Part shown: positions 1-7,403 of the stretch, in pieces | Layout of the letters: every line of letters begins with the position of its first letter | Position numbering within the stretch: position 1 is the stretch's first letter | Source: an uncultured Gammaproteobacteria bacterium | GTDB lineage: Bacteria > Pseudomonadota > Gammaproteobacteria > Pseudomonadales > Azotimanducaceae | Reading direction: 5' to 3' | DNA: 33,378 bases | Assembly (NCBI GenBank): GCA_913045175.1 | Contig: CAJWQG010000038.1 | Coordinates: 1-33,378, forward strand | Translations under genes and position numbers: made by a program | The notes under the pieces: generated by a model | Databases searched by the model: none | Seen by the model: only the letters and a program-made list of their open reading frames with translations | Told to the model about the DNA's origin: nothing

Positions 1-2
1 AC

Positions 3-251
3 CTGGAAAGTGGGCAGCGCCCCACCATAAAACTGAACATCGAAGAGAGTGTTGTCGATACCGGGCTGGCCAAACTCGGTGCGATCATTGGTGATCACGC
101 GCAAACAGGCTGCAATGCGGTGACTAATCCAGGCACGATTATCGGTAAAAACACCTTGGTTTATGCCAATACTTCCGTCGCCAAAGGATTGGTTCCGGAA
201 AATAGCATCGTCAAACTGAGACAAGTAACCGAAATCGCAAAGCGCACCTGA
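3..251 (+). CDS. C-terminal fragment, left-handed beta-helix (hexapeptide) sugar nucleotidyl/acyltransferase-like protein
   Basis: The open frame enters from the left edge and ends at TGA 249-251, giving 82 visible residues. The visible part carries hexapeptide-type repeats such as LGAIIGD and NPGTIIGK followed by an exposed loop (VYANTSVAKG) and a short charged tail, which is how GlmU-like sugar-1-phosphate nucleotidyltransferase/acyltransferase beta-helix domains end. No catalytic part is inside the window, so the substrate cannot be named. The gene runs the same way as argS, separated by 87 nt, and need not be in the same operon. Confidence 0.6.
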   Translation: MESGQRPTIKLNIEESVVDTGLAKLGAIIGDHAQTGCNAVTNPGTIIGKNTLVYANTSVAKGLVPENSIVKLRQVTEIAKRT

Positions 252-275
252 AACCGCTCGTAATGTTTATGGGCA

Positions 276-293
276 GGATTGTTAGACCAATCC
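276..293 (+). other. Small hairpin between the first gene and argS
   Basis: GGATTG (276-281) and CAATCC (288-293) form a perfect 6-bp stem around a 6-nt loop. No T-run follows, so it is not a convincing intrinsic terminator. It could be a weak pause site, and it is the only clear structure in the 87-nt gap. Confidence 0.25.
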
Positions 294-338
294 AACTAAT
301 TTGGCTAACATAGCCGACTTTTTTCAAAACCCAACACC

Positions 339-2051
339 ATGAATATAAAGCACTTTCTGGACCAGACATTTACCGAGAGTTTGAGTAGCCTCGCCGGCTC
401 CGATACTCCGGGCATCGTAAAGCAAGCTCAACGGGTAGAGTTTGGTCACTATCAGGCTAATGGCGTGATGGGTGCCGCAAAGAAAATAAAAACGAATCCA
501 CGAGAACTAGCTCAACAGCTGATATCAACACTCGACCCTGAAACGTTTACTACGGAAGTAGCCGGACCAGGATTTATCAACGTTCATCTGCGTACTTCTT
601 TTATAGCCAGTGAATTGAACAAGTTACGTGAAGACGCACTACTTGGCGTTGTTCCTGTTGAGCAAACAAAGATCGTCGTTGACTACTCCGCCCCCAATCT
701 CGCAAAAGAGATGCATGTCGGACACCTTCGTTCCACAACTATTGGTGATGCCATCGTCAGAATTCTGGAGTTCCTGGGACAGGATGTCATCAGAGCAAAT
801 CATGTCGGCGACTGGGGCGCACAGTTTGGCAGCCTTCTGGCATACATGGATCGCCAGTCCCAGAAAGGGGAATCCCTCTCCACGGAATTAAAGGATCTGG
901 AAAAGTTCTATCAGGCAGCTAGTGCGTTGTTTAAGTCTGACGAAGAATTTGCCAAAACCGCGAGAGGTTATGTCGTTCATCTGCAAAATGGGGATCCAAA
1001 GTGCCTAGAACTGTGGCAACAATTCATAGACGAATCGATTCGGCATAGCCAGGAAGTCTACGAGAAGTTCGATATCACTTTAACGCGAGATGATATCCGT
1101 GCAGAAAGCGCCTACAACGATGATCTACCTATCGTTATTCAGGAGCTAGGTGAAATGCAGGGACTACTCGTCGAAAGCGAAGGTGCCAAGTGCGTGTTCT
1201 TCGATGAGTTTAAGGGAAAGGACGACAAACCTCTCCCCGCCATCATTCAAAAATCCGATGGCGGTTATCCTTATATGGCGACTGACCTGGCGGCTGCCAG
1301 ATATAGAACAAGGGTTTTGAACGCCGACAAAGTGCTTTATGTGGTAGGCGGCGAACAGTTATTACACCTCAGGCAGGTGTTCGCTGTAGCCGGTGCCGCG
1401 GGCTATATCCAAGACAATCAGGAGTTCAGACATCTGCCATTTGGCATGGTACTAAAAGCGGACGGTAGTCGGTTTAAAACTCGCGATGGTGCCGACGTGA
1501 AACTAATCGATGTGCTGGACGAAGCCATCAACCGAGCATTTGCTCTTGTTTCAGAGAAAAATCCGTCGCTCGCGGAATCCGAGAGGCAGGAAATAGCCAA
1601 GGTCGTTGGTATCGGCGCGGTTAAATATGCTGAGCTCTCAAAAAATCGAACTACGGATTACATTTTTGACTGGGACACGATGCTCTCTTTCGAAGGTAAT
1701 ACAGCGCCATATCTGCAATATGCTTACACGCGTATTCGAAGTATCTTCAGACGCGCTAGCGTCGAGGCCCTCGAGGGAGAAATCGAACTTGTCGAGGAAG
1801 TGGAAATACGTCTTGGGCTGAAAATACTCCAGTTCCCGGAAGCAATCGAATCGACGCTAGAAGACTATCAGGCCAACGTACTGTGCAACTATCTTTATGA
1901 GTTATCGGGAGTCTTCAATACATTTTATGAGCAGTGCCCGGTTCTCGCATTAGACAATCCCACCAGTCGATTGCTGATTTGTGAACTTACGTCGCGGGTG
2001 TTGAAACAAGGTTTAAGCCTGCTGGGGATCACAACGGTAGAACAAATGTGA
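339..2051 (+). CDS. argS: Arginyl-tRNA synthetase
   Basis: This is a class I aminoacyl-tRNA synthetase that charges tRNA-Arg in the cytoplasm. The 570-residue protein has the normal ArgRS length. It has an N-terminal Add1-like tRNA-binding domain (about 1-110), a HIGH-type motif HVGH at 126-129 followed by LRSTTIGDA, the ArgRS-typical FKTRDG segment in place of a canonical KMSKS, and a C-terminal DALR anticodon-binding helical domain (YTRIRSIFRRA onward). The ATG at 339 gives a complete Add1 domain. The stop overlaps the GTG start of the next gene by 4 nt, so translation of the DHFR gene is probably coupled to argS. Confidence 0.96.
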   Translation: MNIKHFLDQTFTESLSSLAGSDTPGIVKQAQRVEFGHYQANGVMGAAKKIKTNPRELAQQLISTLDPETFTTEVAGPGFINVHLRTSFIASELNKLREDALLGVVPVEQTKIVVDYSAPNLAKEMHVGHLRSTTIGDAIVRILEFLGQDVIRANHVGDWGAQFGSLLAYMDRQSQKGESLSTELKDLEKFYQAASALFKSDEEFAKTARGYVVHLQNGDPKCLELWQQFIDESIRHSQEVYEKFDITLTRDDIRAESAYNDDLPIVIQELGEMQGLLVESEGAKCVFFDEFKGKDDKPLPAIIQKSDGGYPYMATDLAAARYRTRVLNADKVLYVVGGEQLLHLRQVFAVAGAAGYIQDNQEFRHLPFGMVLKADGSRFKTRDGADVKLIDVLDEAINRAFALVSEKNPSLAESERQEIAKVVGIGAVKYAELSKNRTTDYIFDWDTMLSFEGNTAPYLQYAYTRIRSIFRRASVEALEGEIELVEEVEIRLGLKILQFPEAIESTLEDYQANVLCNYLYELSGVFNTFYEQCPVLALDNPTSRLLICELTSRVLKQGLSLLGITTVEQM

Positions 2052-2530
2052 AAACCTCGATCGTCGTTGCTCGATCTTTAAATGGAGTGATCGGAAACGG
2101 ATCAGAAATCCCCTGGAAAGTTAAGGGTGAGCAATCATTGTTCAAGAGAATCACAATGGGTGGAACTCTTGTCATGGGACGTAAGACGTTTGAGTCCATC
2201 GGTCGCCCTTTACCTGGCCGAACAACAATCATTATTTCTCGTAACGAGCATTACAGGCAGGACGACTGCGAAGTTTGTCCCTCGATTGAGGCTGCCTTAC
2301 AACTAGGCAATGAGATTGAAAAGCCCATCTTCGTTGCTGGTGGTGGTGAAATTTATCGACTCGCTTTGCCAATCGTGGACACGGTACACATCAGTACCAT
2401 CCAAACGAAAGTGACCGGTGACATTTACTTTCCGGACTTTCCTACTCGGGATTTTGAACTCGCTGAAGAACGCGAGTACGAGTCAAATATTAACTATGTG
2501 TATCAACGATACGAGAAAAGCGCTAAGTAG
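2048..2530 (+). CDS. folA: Dihydrofolate reductase, DfrA1-like
   Basis: Reduces dihydrofolate to tetrahydrofolate with NADPH. The 160-residue protein shows the DHFR substrate loop NGVIGNG, the IPW motif, the NADPH-binding GRKTFESIG and the VAGGGEIY segment. The substrate-protonating acid is Glu28 in KGEQSLFK rather than the Asp27 of E. coli FolA. From memory, several blocks (GNGxxIPWxxKGEQxLFK, VDTxHISTI, the SNINYxYQ tail) resemble the mobile trimethoprim-resistance enzyme DfrA1 more than chromosomal FolA. The start is GTG 2048, sharing 4 nt with the argS stop. No integron recombination site is visible beside it. Resistance is an inference from similarity only. Confidence 0.93.
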   Translation: MKTSIVVARSLNGVIGNGSEIPWKVKGEQSLFKRITMGGTLVMGRKTFESIGRPLPGRTTIIISRNEHYRQDDCEVCPSIEAALQLGNEIEKPIFVAGGGEIYRLALPIVDTVHISTIQTKVTGDIYFPDFPTRDFELAEEREYESNINYVYQRYEKSAK

Positions 2531-2535
2531 TTCTT

Positions 2536-3786
2536 CTACTCTTGCACCCCATCAACTTGAGCCAGGGATGTATTAGGACAAATCTCATTTTCCTGCCTGA
2601 GCGCAGCACACATATCGACCACCGGCACACTATCAATCTTAACCGTTGCCGTGTTGCGTAGTTGCATCTCTATCTGTCTGCCAGAAAGAGCTGGTTGTCT
2701 TTCTTTCATCAATGCCGCTATACCTGACACATATGCACTGGCAAGCGAACTACCTGATCGGAACGCGTAGGTCGAGCCCGGCGTGGTTGTCAGAATGTCG
2801 GTCCCTGGCGCCAATACAACGCGGCTCGCGCGCCCGGTAGTCCCGAGCGGGGTACCCACTGCAATGACTTCCGGCATCGAGGCAGGAAATGATTCTCCTT
2901 TTTTGTCGTCCTTTGCGCCTACAAGTACGACACCCTGATCATTTGCCATTCTAAGCAACATTTCAATTAACGGGTCATATGGGCCAGACAGGCTCAAATT
3001 TAGAATGTCTGGCTCTTGATTCAATACCGTAGCCAAAGCGCGCATCAGGGAAATGCTGTCACAAGATGCTTGCTGGGTAAGCTTATCGTGCCAACAGGCC
3101 TTGAAGGCCATCAATTGAACATCCGGTGCAACCCCAACAATACCAAGATCATTATTTGCCGCTGAACCAATCACTCCCGCGACCGTCGTACCATGCTCGT
3201 CCTGGTCAAACCGATGTTGGTCGTGATCAACAAAATTTCTGGAATAAATCACACGACCATGCAGTTCTGAATGTCCCCTGTCGATTCCGGTATCGATAAC
3301 TCCAACAACAACGTCTTTACCAGTTGCCAGACTGTGGATGTGCTCAATGTCATCACTGTTAACTGTGTTCTGCAGATGGAAATAAGGATCGTTATAGGTG
3401 TGCAGCTTGTAAGATTTAACAGCCTGTACCGTTTCAACACGATCGTCGGTTTCGAGCTCGGATATAAGCTCATCAATTTTTCTCTTCTGCCCGATTTCAG
3501 CAACAATGGCATGCAATCCAAGACTCTTTATAGGCCATTGAGCAATCTTCTTTAGATTGTGTAAGTTCAGAATTTCCTGAATGATGATCTGAATCTTAAT
3601 GCCGCCAGACTCGTCGCCGATGCTCTCCAACTTGCCTTTCGCGTAGCTGGACTTCATTTCGTCAGATGACTCATTAATCGTGAAAACAACCTGGCGCGCC
3701 ATCTTTTCTTTTAGAGACCTGATATCCGCTGACGCGCATCCGCCAAGCAACACACCGAGAACTAATAGTAGAAAGAAATGGCGCAT
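2536..3786 (-). CDS. Subtilisin-like (S8) serine protease, predicted lipoprotein
   Basis: A secreted or membrane-anchored subtilase of 416 residues if started at ATG 3786. That start follows the anti-sigma stop by 7 nt and gives a good lipoprotein signal (MRHFFLLLVLGVLLGGC, lipid-modified Cys17). Residues about 60-125 look like an I9-type propeptide. The triad is visible: Asp165 in VIDTGID, His198 in HGTTVAG and Ser346 in GSSLAS. Where subtilases normally have the oxyanion-hole Asn (AAGN), this protein reads VGAKDD, so activity may be altered. A longer open frame to 3945 overlaps the anti-sigma gene and is not preferred. It is the third gene of an ECF sigma/anti-sigma operon, so it is probably either a target or an output of that regulator. 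Confidence 0.88.
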   Translation of the reverse strand: MRHFFLLLVLGVLLGGCASADIRSLKEKMARQVVFTINESSDEMKSSYAKGKLESIGDESGGIKIQIIIQEILNLHNLKKIAQWPIKSLGLHAIVAEIGQKRKIDELISELETDDRVETVQAVKSYKLHTYNDPYFHLQNTVNSDDIEHIHSLATGKDVVVGVIDTGIDRGHSELHGRVIYSRNFVDHDQHRFDQDEHGTTVAGVIGSAANNDLGIVGVAPDVQLMAFKACWHDKLTQQASCDSISLMRALATVLNQEPDILNLSLSGPYDPLIEMLLRMANDQGVVLVGAKDDKKGESFPASMPEVIAVGTPLGTTGRASRVVLAPGTDILTTTPGSTYAFRSGSSLASAYVSGIAALMKERQPALSGRQIEMQLRNTATVKIDSVPVVDMCAALRQENEICPNTSLAQVDGVQE

Positions 3787-3793
3787 AGAAGGG

Positions 3794-4420
3794 CTAACGG
3801 TTGATGAGGGTCGCATTTTCAACGCCATCAATTTTTCTAATAAAATCAATAAACTGAGTTTCACTGAGCTGATCCGGCACCTGTATATCCACGATATAGG
3901 CACCTGCCTGATCAGGCCCACTAACGATATAGGAATTGGTCTCAACTAACGCGTGTCGCATGGTTTGCGCCCTGATCGGTTGAGTAAACGTTAACGCCAA
4001 CCGAGCCGTATCACCACCTGCCATTGTCACAGTAGTATGTGTCGTGTACTCATCGGAATTACCTGGCGAGATATTCTGCATAAGAAGCCATGCTATAACC
4101 GCCACAAAGGAAACACTGGCAGCTAAACCCAATGGTAACCAACGACTTTTCCTGGCTCCCTCCAAGTCCCGCGTGCTCTCTTTATTTTTCTCTGCAGCCT
4201 CGATCCGCCCCATCAGTTTCTTAAAAGAAAAACGATAATCAGACAAAGGTTCGTCGTAGTCCTGCACCAGCGACTGGAATTCCTGCAGGCGATCTCTTTC
4301 AGCCTGACACACCTGACAATCAGACAAATGTGACAAAACCAAAGCCTGTTCTTTGCTACCCAGGCTGTCGTTTACAAACCATGGCAACAGCTGAATTATA
4401 TTTTCGTGTTTATTCCCCAT
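3794..4420 (-). CDS. Zinc-finger transmembrane anti-sigma factor
   Basis: This 208-residue protein has the ZAS signature HLSDCQVC (His31, Cys35, Cys38) in an N-terminal cytoplasmic domain. A charged linker follows, then one membrane helix at about 94-114 (WLPLGLAASVSFVAVIAWLL) and a periplasmic domain of about 90 residues. Proteins of this type bind and hold their cognate ECF sigma factor until a signal releases it. Its start codon lies 2 nt past the stop of the sigma gene, which indicates coupled translation and matched stoichiometry. The periplasmic tail ends in a pattern (a predicted helix, then KIDGVENATLINR) that loosely echoes the propeptide region of the neighbouring subtilase (TDDRVETVQAVKSY). 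That resemblance is speculative. Confidence 0.85.
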   Translation of the reverse strand: MGNKHENIIQLLPWFVNDSLGSKEQALVLSHLSDCQVCQAERDRLQEFQSLVQDYDEPLSDYRFSFKKLMGRIEAAEKNKESTRDLEGARKSRWLPLGLAASVSFVAVIAWLLMQNISPGNSDEYTTHTTVTMAGGDTARLALTFTQPIRAQTMRHALVETNSYIVSGPDQAGAYIVDIQVPDQLSETQFIDFIRKIDGVENATLINR

Positions 4421-4422
4421 AC

Positions 4423-5106
4423 TTAAAGCCCTATGTCGCTACTACTATCGCTATTACTCTTCAAACTACTCGAAGGTTTTTCCTTCGAGGACCCACCCTC
4501 ACTATTCAACAAACCTGGAGAGCTCTCCCCTTGTTCCTGTAACTGAGGCAAAAGTTTCGCCAACCTTCGTCTCGCGTGAAACATTCTCGTCTTAACGGTG
4601 TTAACGGGACATCCCATGGTCTCCGCTATTTCCTGGTAGGAATAACCAAAGAAATAGGTTAACTCCACCACTGACCTTTGATCCACCGATATTAGATCCA
4701 AACCACTGGTCAACCACTCATCTAAACCCAACTTACTAATCGGGTCATTCGTTTCCTCGATATTGTCATCGAGCTCATCCGCATGCTGATCAGGTACGGT
4801 ACGTAACTTATCCAGCGCCTTAATACCCTTTAGGTATGCAATGCCCGTAACCCATGTCGACACCTTGGACCTGCCCTGAAACTGATCAGCCTTTTCCCAG
4901 ACTACAAACAAGGTATCGTTAACAACCTCTTCCACCATCTCGGGCCGTCGCATCAACCGATTCAGATACCGGGACAATTGTGGATAAAAGCGCAAATACA
5001 GTTTTTCAAATGCGACCTTATCCTTTACCGCGACACGTTGTAGCAGTTTAAGGTCCTCTACGTCTTCGGGGCCTCGTTTTGATTTGATCTCATGAATTGA
5101 CTTCAA
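4423..5106 (-). CDS. ECF-type RNA polymerase sigma factor
   Basis: A small sigma-70 family protein. Region 2 covers the core-binding and -10 elements (LYLRFYPQLSRYLNRLMRR through FVVWEKADQFQGRSKVSTW). Region 4 is a helix-turn-helix (YSYQEIAETMGCPVNTVKTRMFHARRRL). A serine-rich, low-complexity C-terminal tail of about 30 residues follows, which is unusual for the family. The open frame reaches TTG 5121, but a perfect GGAGG (5116-5112) sits inside that extension, 5 nt before TTG 5106, so I take 5106 as the start (227 residues). There is no in-frame ATG until well inside region 2. It is the first gene of the sigma/anti-sigma/subtilase operon and is probably autoregulated. Confidence 0.88.
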   Translation of the reverse strand: MKSIHEIKSKRGPEDVEDLKLLQRVAVKDKVAFEKLYLRFYPQLSRYLNRLMRRPEMVEEVVNDTLFVVWEKADQFQGRSKVSTWVTGIAYLKGIKALDKLRTVPDQHADELDDNIEETNDPISKLGLDEWLTSGLDLISVDQRSVVELTYFFGYSYQEIAETMGCPVNTVKTRMFHARRRLAKLLPQLQEQGESSPGLLNSEGGSSKEKPSSSLKSNSDSSSDIGL

Positions 5107-5142
5107 CAATTCCTCCGGCAACTAGCCGCCGATCCACCTGTA

Positions 5143-5169
5143 TAGTGACCTTTCAAGCCATAAATGTTC
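5143..5169 (-). promoter_or_regulatory. Candidate ECF-type promoter upstream of the sigma gene
   Basis: On the minus strand GAACAT (GAAC at 5169-5166) is followed after about 15 nt by TCACTA (5148-5143). This resembles the GAAC...TC layout of promoters used by many ECF sigma factors, which often transcribe their own operon. A housekeeping-like TATAAT also occurs on the minus strand at 5200-5195 but has no good -35. Neither is proven. Confidence 0.3.
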
Positions 5170-5241
5170 AATTTTTTGACTGGAAATTACCCTAATTATA
5201 CGAGATATGGCCCTTGTGACGCCCATAAATCACCGAAAATG

Positions 5242-5247
5242 TATAAT
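5242..5247 (+). promoter_or_regulatory. Candidate -10 box (TATAAT) for the Sel1/SPOR operon
   Basis: A consensus TATAAT lies 38 nt before the TTG start at 5286. It leaves a short leader that contains the purine-rich GGAGATAGGAA before the start. The only -35-like element nearby (TTGTGA at 5214-5219) is too far upstream for normal spacing, so this is a weak call. Confidence 0.35.
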
Positions 5248-5285
5248 CTTGGTCAAATTTTCCGCAAATCTCCTGGAGATAGGAA

Positions 5286-6049
5286 TTGAGCAAACACTGG
5301 TTAATGTTGGTTTTAATCCTGGCTCCAATGCCAAATCACGCAGACTTTGACGAAGCTGTAGACGCATATCGGCGAAATGACTTTTTTTCGGCAATTGAAT
5401 TGCTGCTACCGTTAGCTGAAGAAGCTGACGCCCGCGCTCAAACAGTACTCGCATAATGTATAGGTACGGAGAGGGTGTCGAACAGGATCTTGAACCCGCT
5501 TTCTCCTGGTACAGGAAGGCAGCTGAACTCAACTACGCTCCGGCGCAATTTCATACTGGAACCATGCTCGCCGACGGACGTGGAACACCGAAGGACGTAA
5601 GCGAGGCTGTAGGCTGGTTAACGAAGGCAGCGGAGGCGAGATTTGAACGAACAAACGAAAAGCTACAAAAACTGAATGTGAGTTACGTTGAGAATAAGGC
5701 TGAAGTAGAGAATTATGTCGAGTGGTCGCGCAACTGGGATCTAAACCTGCCCAGTAACATACGTTTCCCGCTACCCTCCTCTTCTGACATTTCAGACGCC
5801 AGGTTTCGCGCCCAACTTGGTGCTATGAGTACCAGGCAAAGCGCTAGTGCACTGGAGCAGAAATTGATTGAAACGGATCCATCTCTGTTCGATGGTCTGT
5901 CCTTCACAATCATTGAGAGCGGACAGGACAAGGTCGTATATCGACTACAGGCAGGGCCGTTTGCATCGATCCAGACAACCAGGTTTTTCTGCAATCGCCT
6001 CGATCAGTCTCTGAATACAGGCTGTCTCCCACTCCAGACATTACATTGA
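5286..6049 (+). pseudogene. Sel1-repeat/SPOR-domain exported protein, split by a -1 frameshift
   Basis: Frame one starts at TTG 5286 after GGAGATAGGAA and encodes a signal peptide (LSKHWLMLVLILAPMPNHA) and the first half of a Sel1 repeat (EEADARAQTVLA), then stops at TAA 5454-5456. The other half of the same repeat (MYRYGEGVEQD) continues in another frame from ATG 5456. A second Sel1 repeat (APAQFHTGTMLADGRGTPKD) and a C-terminal SPOR domain (about the last 70 residues, VYRLQAGPFASIQTT) follow, ending at 6049. One missing base in the codon after GCA 5451-5453 explains the break. The TAATG junction could allow reinitiation, so some product may still form. Sel1/SPOR proteins usually act in the periplasm or at peptidoglycan. 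The stop overlaps the next gene by 4 nt. Confidence 0.75.
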
Positions 6050-6885
6050 CCCCTACCGAACAAACGAACTGTCCTAATTGCGGTACCGAACTGCACGGGC
6101 AATATTGCTATCGCTGCGGGCAACATCAAAAACGCTATGACCAGATATTCTGGAAGCTGCTAAGCGAGGCGCTCGGTGATCTTTTCCGTCTGGATTCAAC
6201 GGCGTCGCGAACGCTGTTTCGACTTTTCTTCAGGCCCGGCACCCTTACGGTCGATTACATCGCGGGAAAACGCGCACGATACATTCCGCCCATCAGCCTC
6301 TACCTGGTCTCCAGCCTATTGCTTTTCTTCCTTGTCTGGTTAGGACTTCCTCAAGATATCGAACTGTCTACGCATATAACTGATGGGGAAATCGAAAAGG
6401 TGGATGGTTGGATTGATACTATCGATCTTGATGGAGAAGATGGTCCTTTGACCCTTCATGCTCGTGAGCAAATATCCACAACCTTCGGGTTGATCACAGC
6501 TACACCCGGACTCATTTACGAGCAGTTTATTGACCTTCTGGCGCCACTAATGCTTATCCTGTTGCCTGTCTATGCGCTGATACTCAAGCTCTTTTACATT
6601 CGAAGTCATCGATACTACACCGAACATCTGCTTCTCACCGTGTATAACCAGAGTTTCCTGTTTCTTTCAATGGTGCTGGTATCCATCGGTGAACTAGTGC
6701 CCGCATGGATACCACTCCCGATTCAAATATGGATATTTGTTTACATGTACATGAGTTTGATCACCGTGTATGGACAAGGCCACCTGATAACAATCATTAA
6801 GTTTTGTGGTCTGTTCATCCTCTATTACCTGTTGTTCAGTCTAGGACTGCTCGTCACCTTCAGCTGGCAGGTGCTGACATTGTGA
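6046..6885 (+). CDS. DUF3667 zinc-ribbon membrane protein
   Basis: This 279-residue protein opens with a zinc ribbon (CPNCG and CYRCG, about residues 6-27). The DUF3667 signature follows: a tryptic linker, then a dual FRLFFRPGTLTVDYIAGKRARYIPPISLYL segment leading into hydrophobic helices (about 85-105 and four or more in the second half). It is predicted to sit in the inner membrane with the ribbon in the cytoplasm. The family has no firmly assigned function. The start is TTG 6046, overlapping the upstream stop by 4 nt, and its own TGA overlaps the next GTG start, so three genes are translationally chained. Confidence 0.82.
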   Translation: MTPTEQTNCPNCGTELHGQYCYRCGQHQKRYDQIFWKLLSEALGDLFRLDSTASRTLFRLFFRPGTLTVDYIAGKRARYIPPISLYLVSSLLLFFLVWLGLPQDIELSTHITDGEIEKVDGWIDTIDLDGEDGPLTLHAREQISTTFGLITATPGLIYEQFIDLLAPLMLILLPVYALILKLFYIRSHRYYTEHLLLTVYNQSFLFLSMVLVSIGELVPAWIPLPIQIWIFVYMYMSLITVYGQGHLITIIKFCGLFILYYLLFSLGLLVTFSWQVLTL

Positions 6886-7403
6886 ATAAGAATCGAATGG
6901 GGAAACTTGGTAAGCTTGGGATCACCGAAGAGAACATCCTCGCTTGCAAACTACCTGAATACGAACAGGGCAAAAACCTGGTGCAAGCCGAAGACGATAT
7001 GTTCGGACGAACGCAACACATGACACCTGCAACCCTTTCCTGTTGGCTAAGACTTAAACAGTCTGCAGAGAACGAAGGGATTACGCTACAGCTCGTCTCA
7101 GCGTTCAGGTCTATCGATTACCAATGCGAGCTTATTGCCGCGAAACTTGAAAAAGGCCAGGACCTCGCGCAAATCCTTTCGGTGAATGCGATTCCCGGCT
7201 TTAGTGAGCACCACACAGGCAGGGCATTAGATATTAGTACCCCGGACTGTGAACCCTTGTCTGAGGCTTTTGAAAAGACCCCGGCATTCAAGTGGCTTCA
7301 GGCCAATGCGTCCCGTTTTGATTTCACCCTAAGTTTTCCCCGTGGCAACACCAGCGGCATTTCCTACGAACCCTGGCATTGGGCGTGTCAGTCTTTGGAT
7401 TGA
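6882..7403 (+). CDS. M15-family D-Ala-D-Ala carboxypeptidase-like protein
   Basis: A VanY/M15B-type zinc peptidase domain. The visible signatures are SAFRSIDYQ, the zinc-binding EHHTGRALDIS (His and Asp ligands) and the C-terminal EPWHWA with the third ligand His. Enzymes of this family trim D-Ala from peptidoglycan stem peptides. The preferred start is GTG 6882, which shares 4 nt (GTGA) with the DUF3667 stop and gives 173 residues; ATG 6897 is an alternative. No signal peptide is seen at either start, which is odd for a cell-wall enzyme. The 3' end overlaps the convergent flavoprotein gene by 16 nt. Confidence 0.82.
   Translation: MNKNRMGKLGKLGITEENILACKLPEYEQGKNLVQAEDDMFGRTQHMTPATLSCWLRLKQSAENEGITLQLVSAFRSIDYQCELIAAKLEKGQDLAQILSVNAIPGFSEHHTGRALDISTPDCEPLSEAFEKTPAFKWLQANASRFDFTLSFPRGNTSGISYEPWHWACQSLD

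Noticed and set aside
2526-2545. Bidirectional terminator between DHFR and the subtilase
   Set aside because: Only AGTAG/CTACT with no flanking T-tract is available.
2040-2560. Integron cassette around the DfrA1-like gene
   Set aside because: No attC-like inverted repeats or core sites flank it, and the gene is fused by overlap to argS.
3787-3945. Longer N-terminus of the subtilase
   Set aside because: It would overlap most of the end of the anti-sigma gene and places the lipoprotein signal internally.
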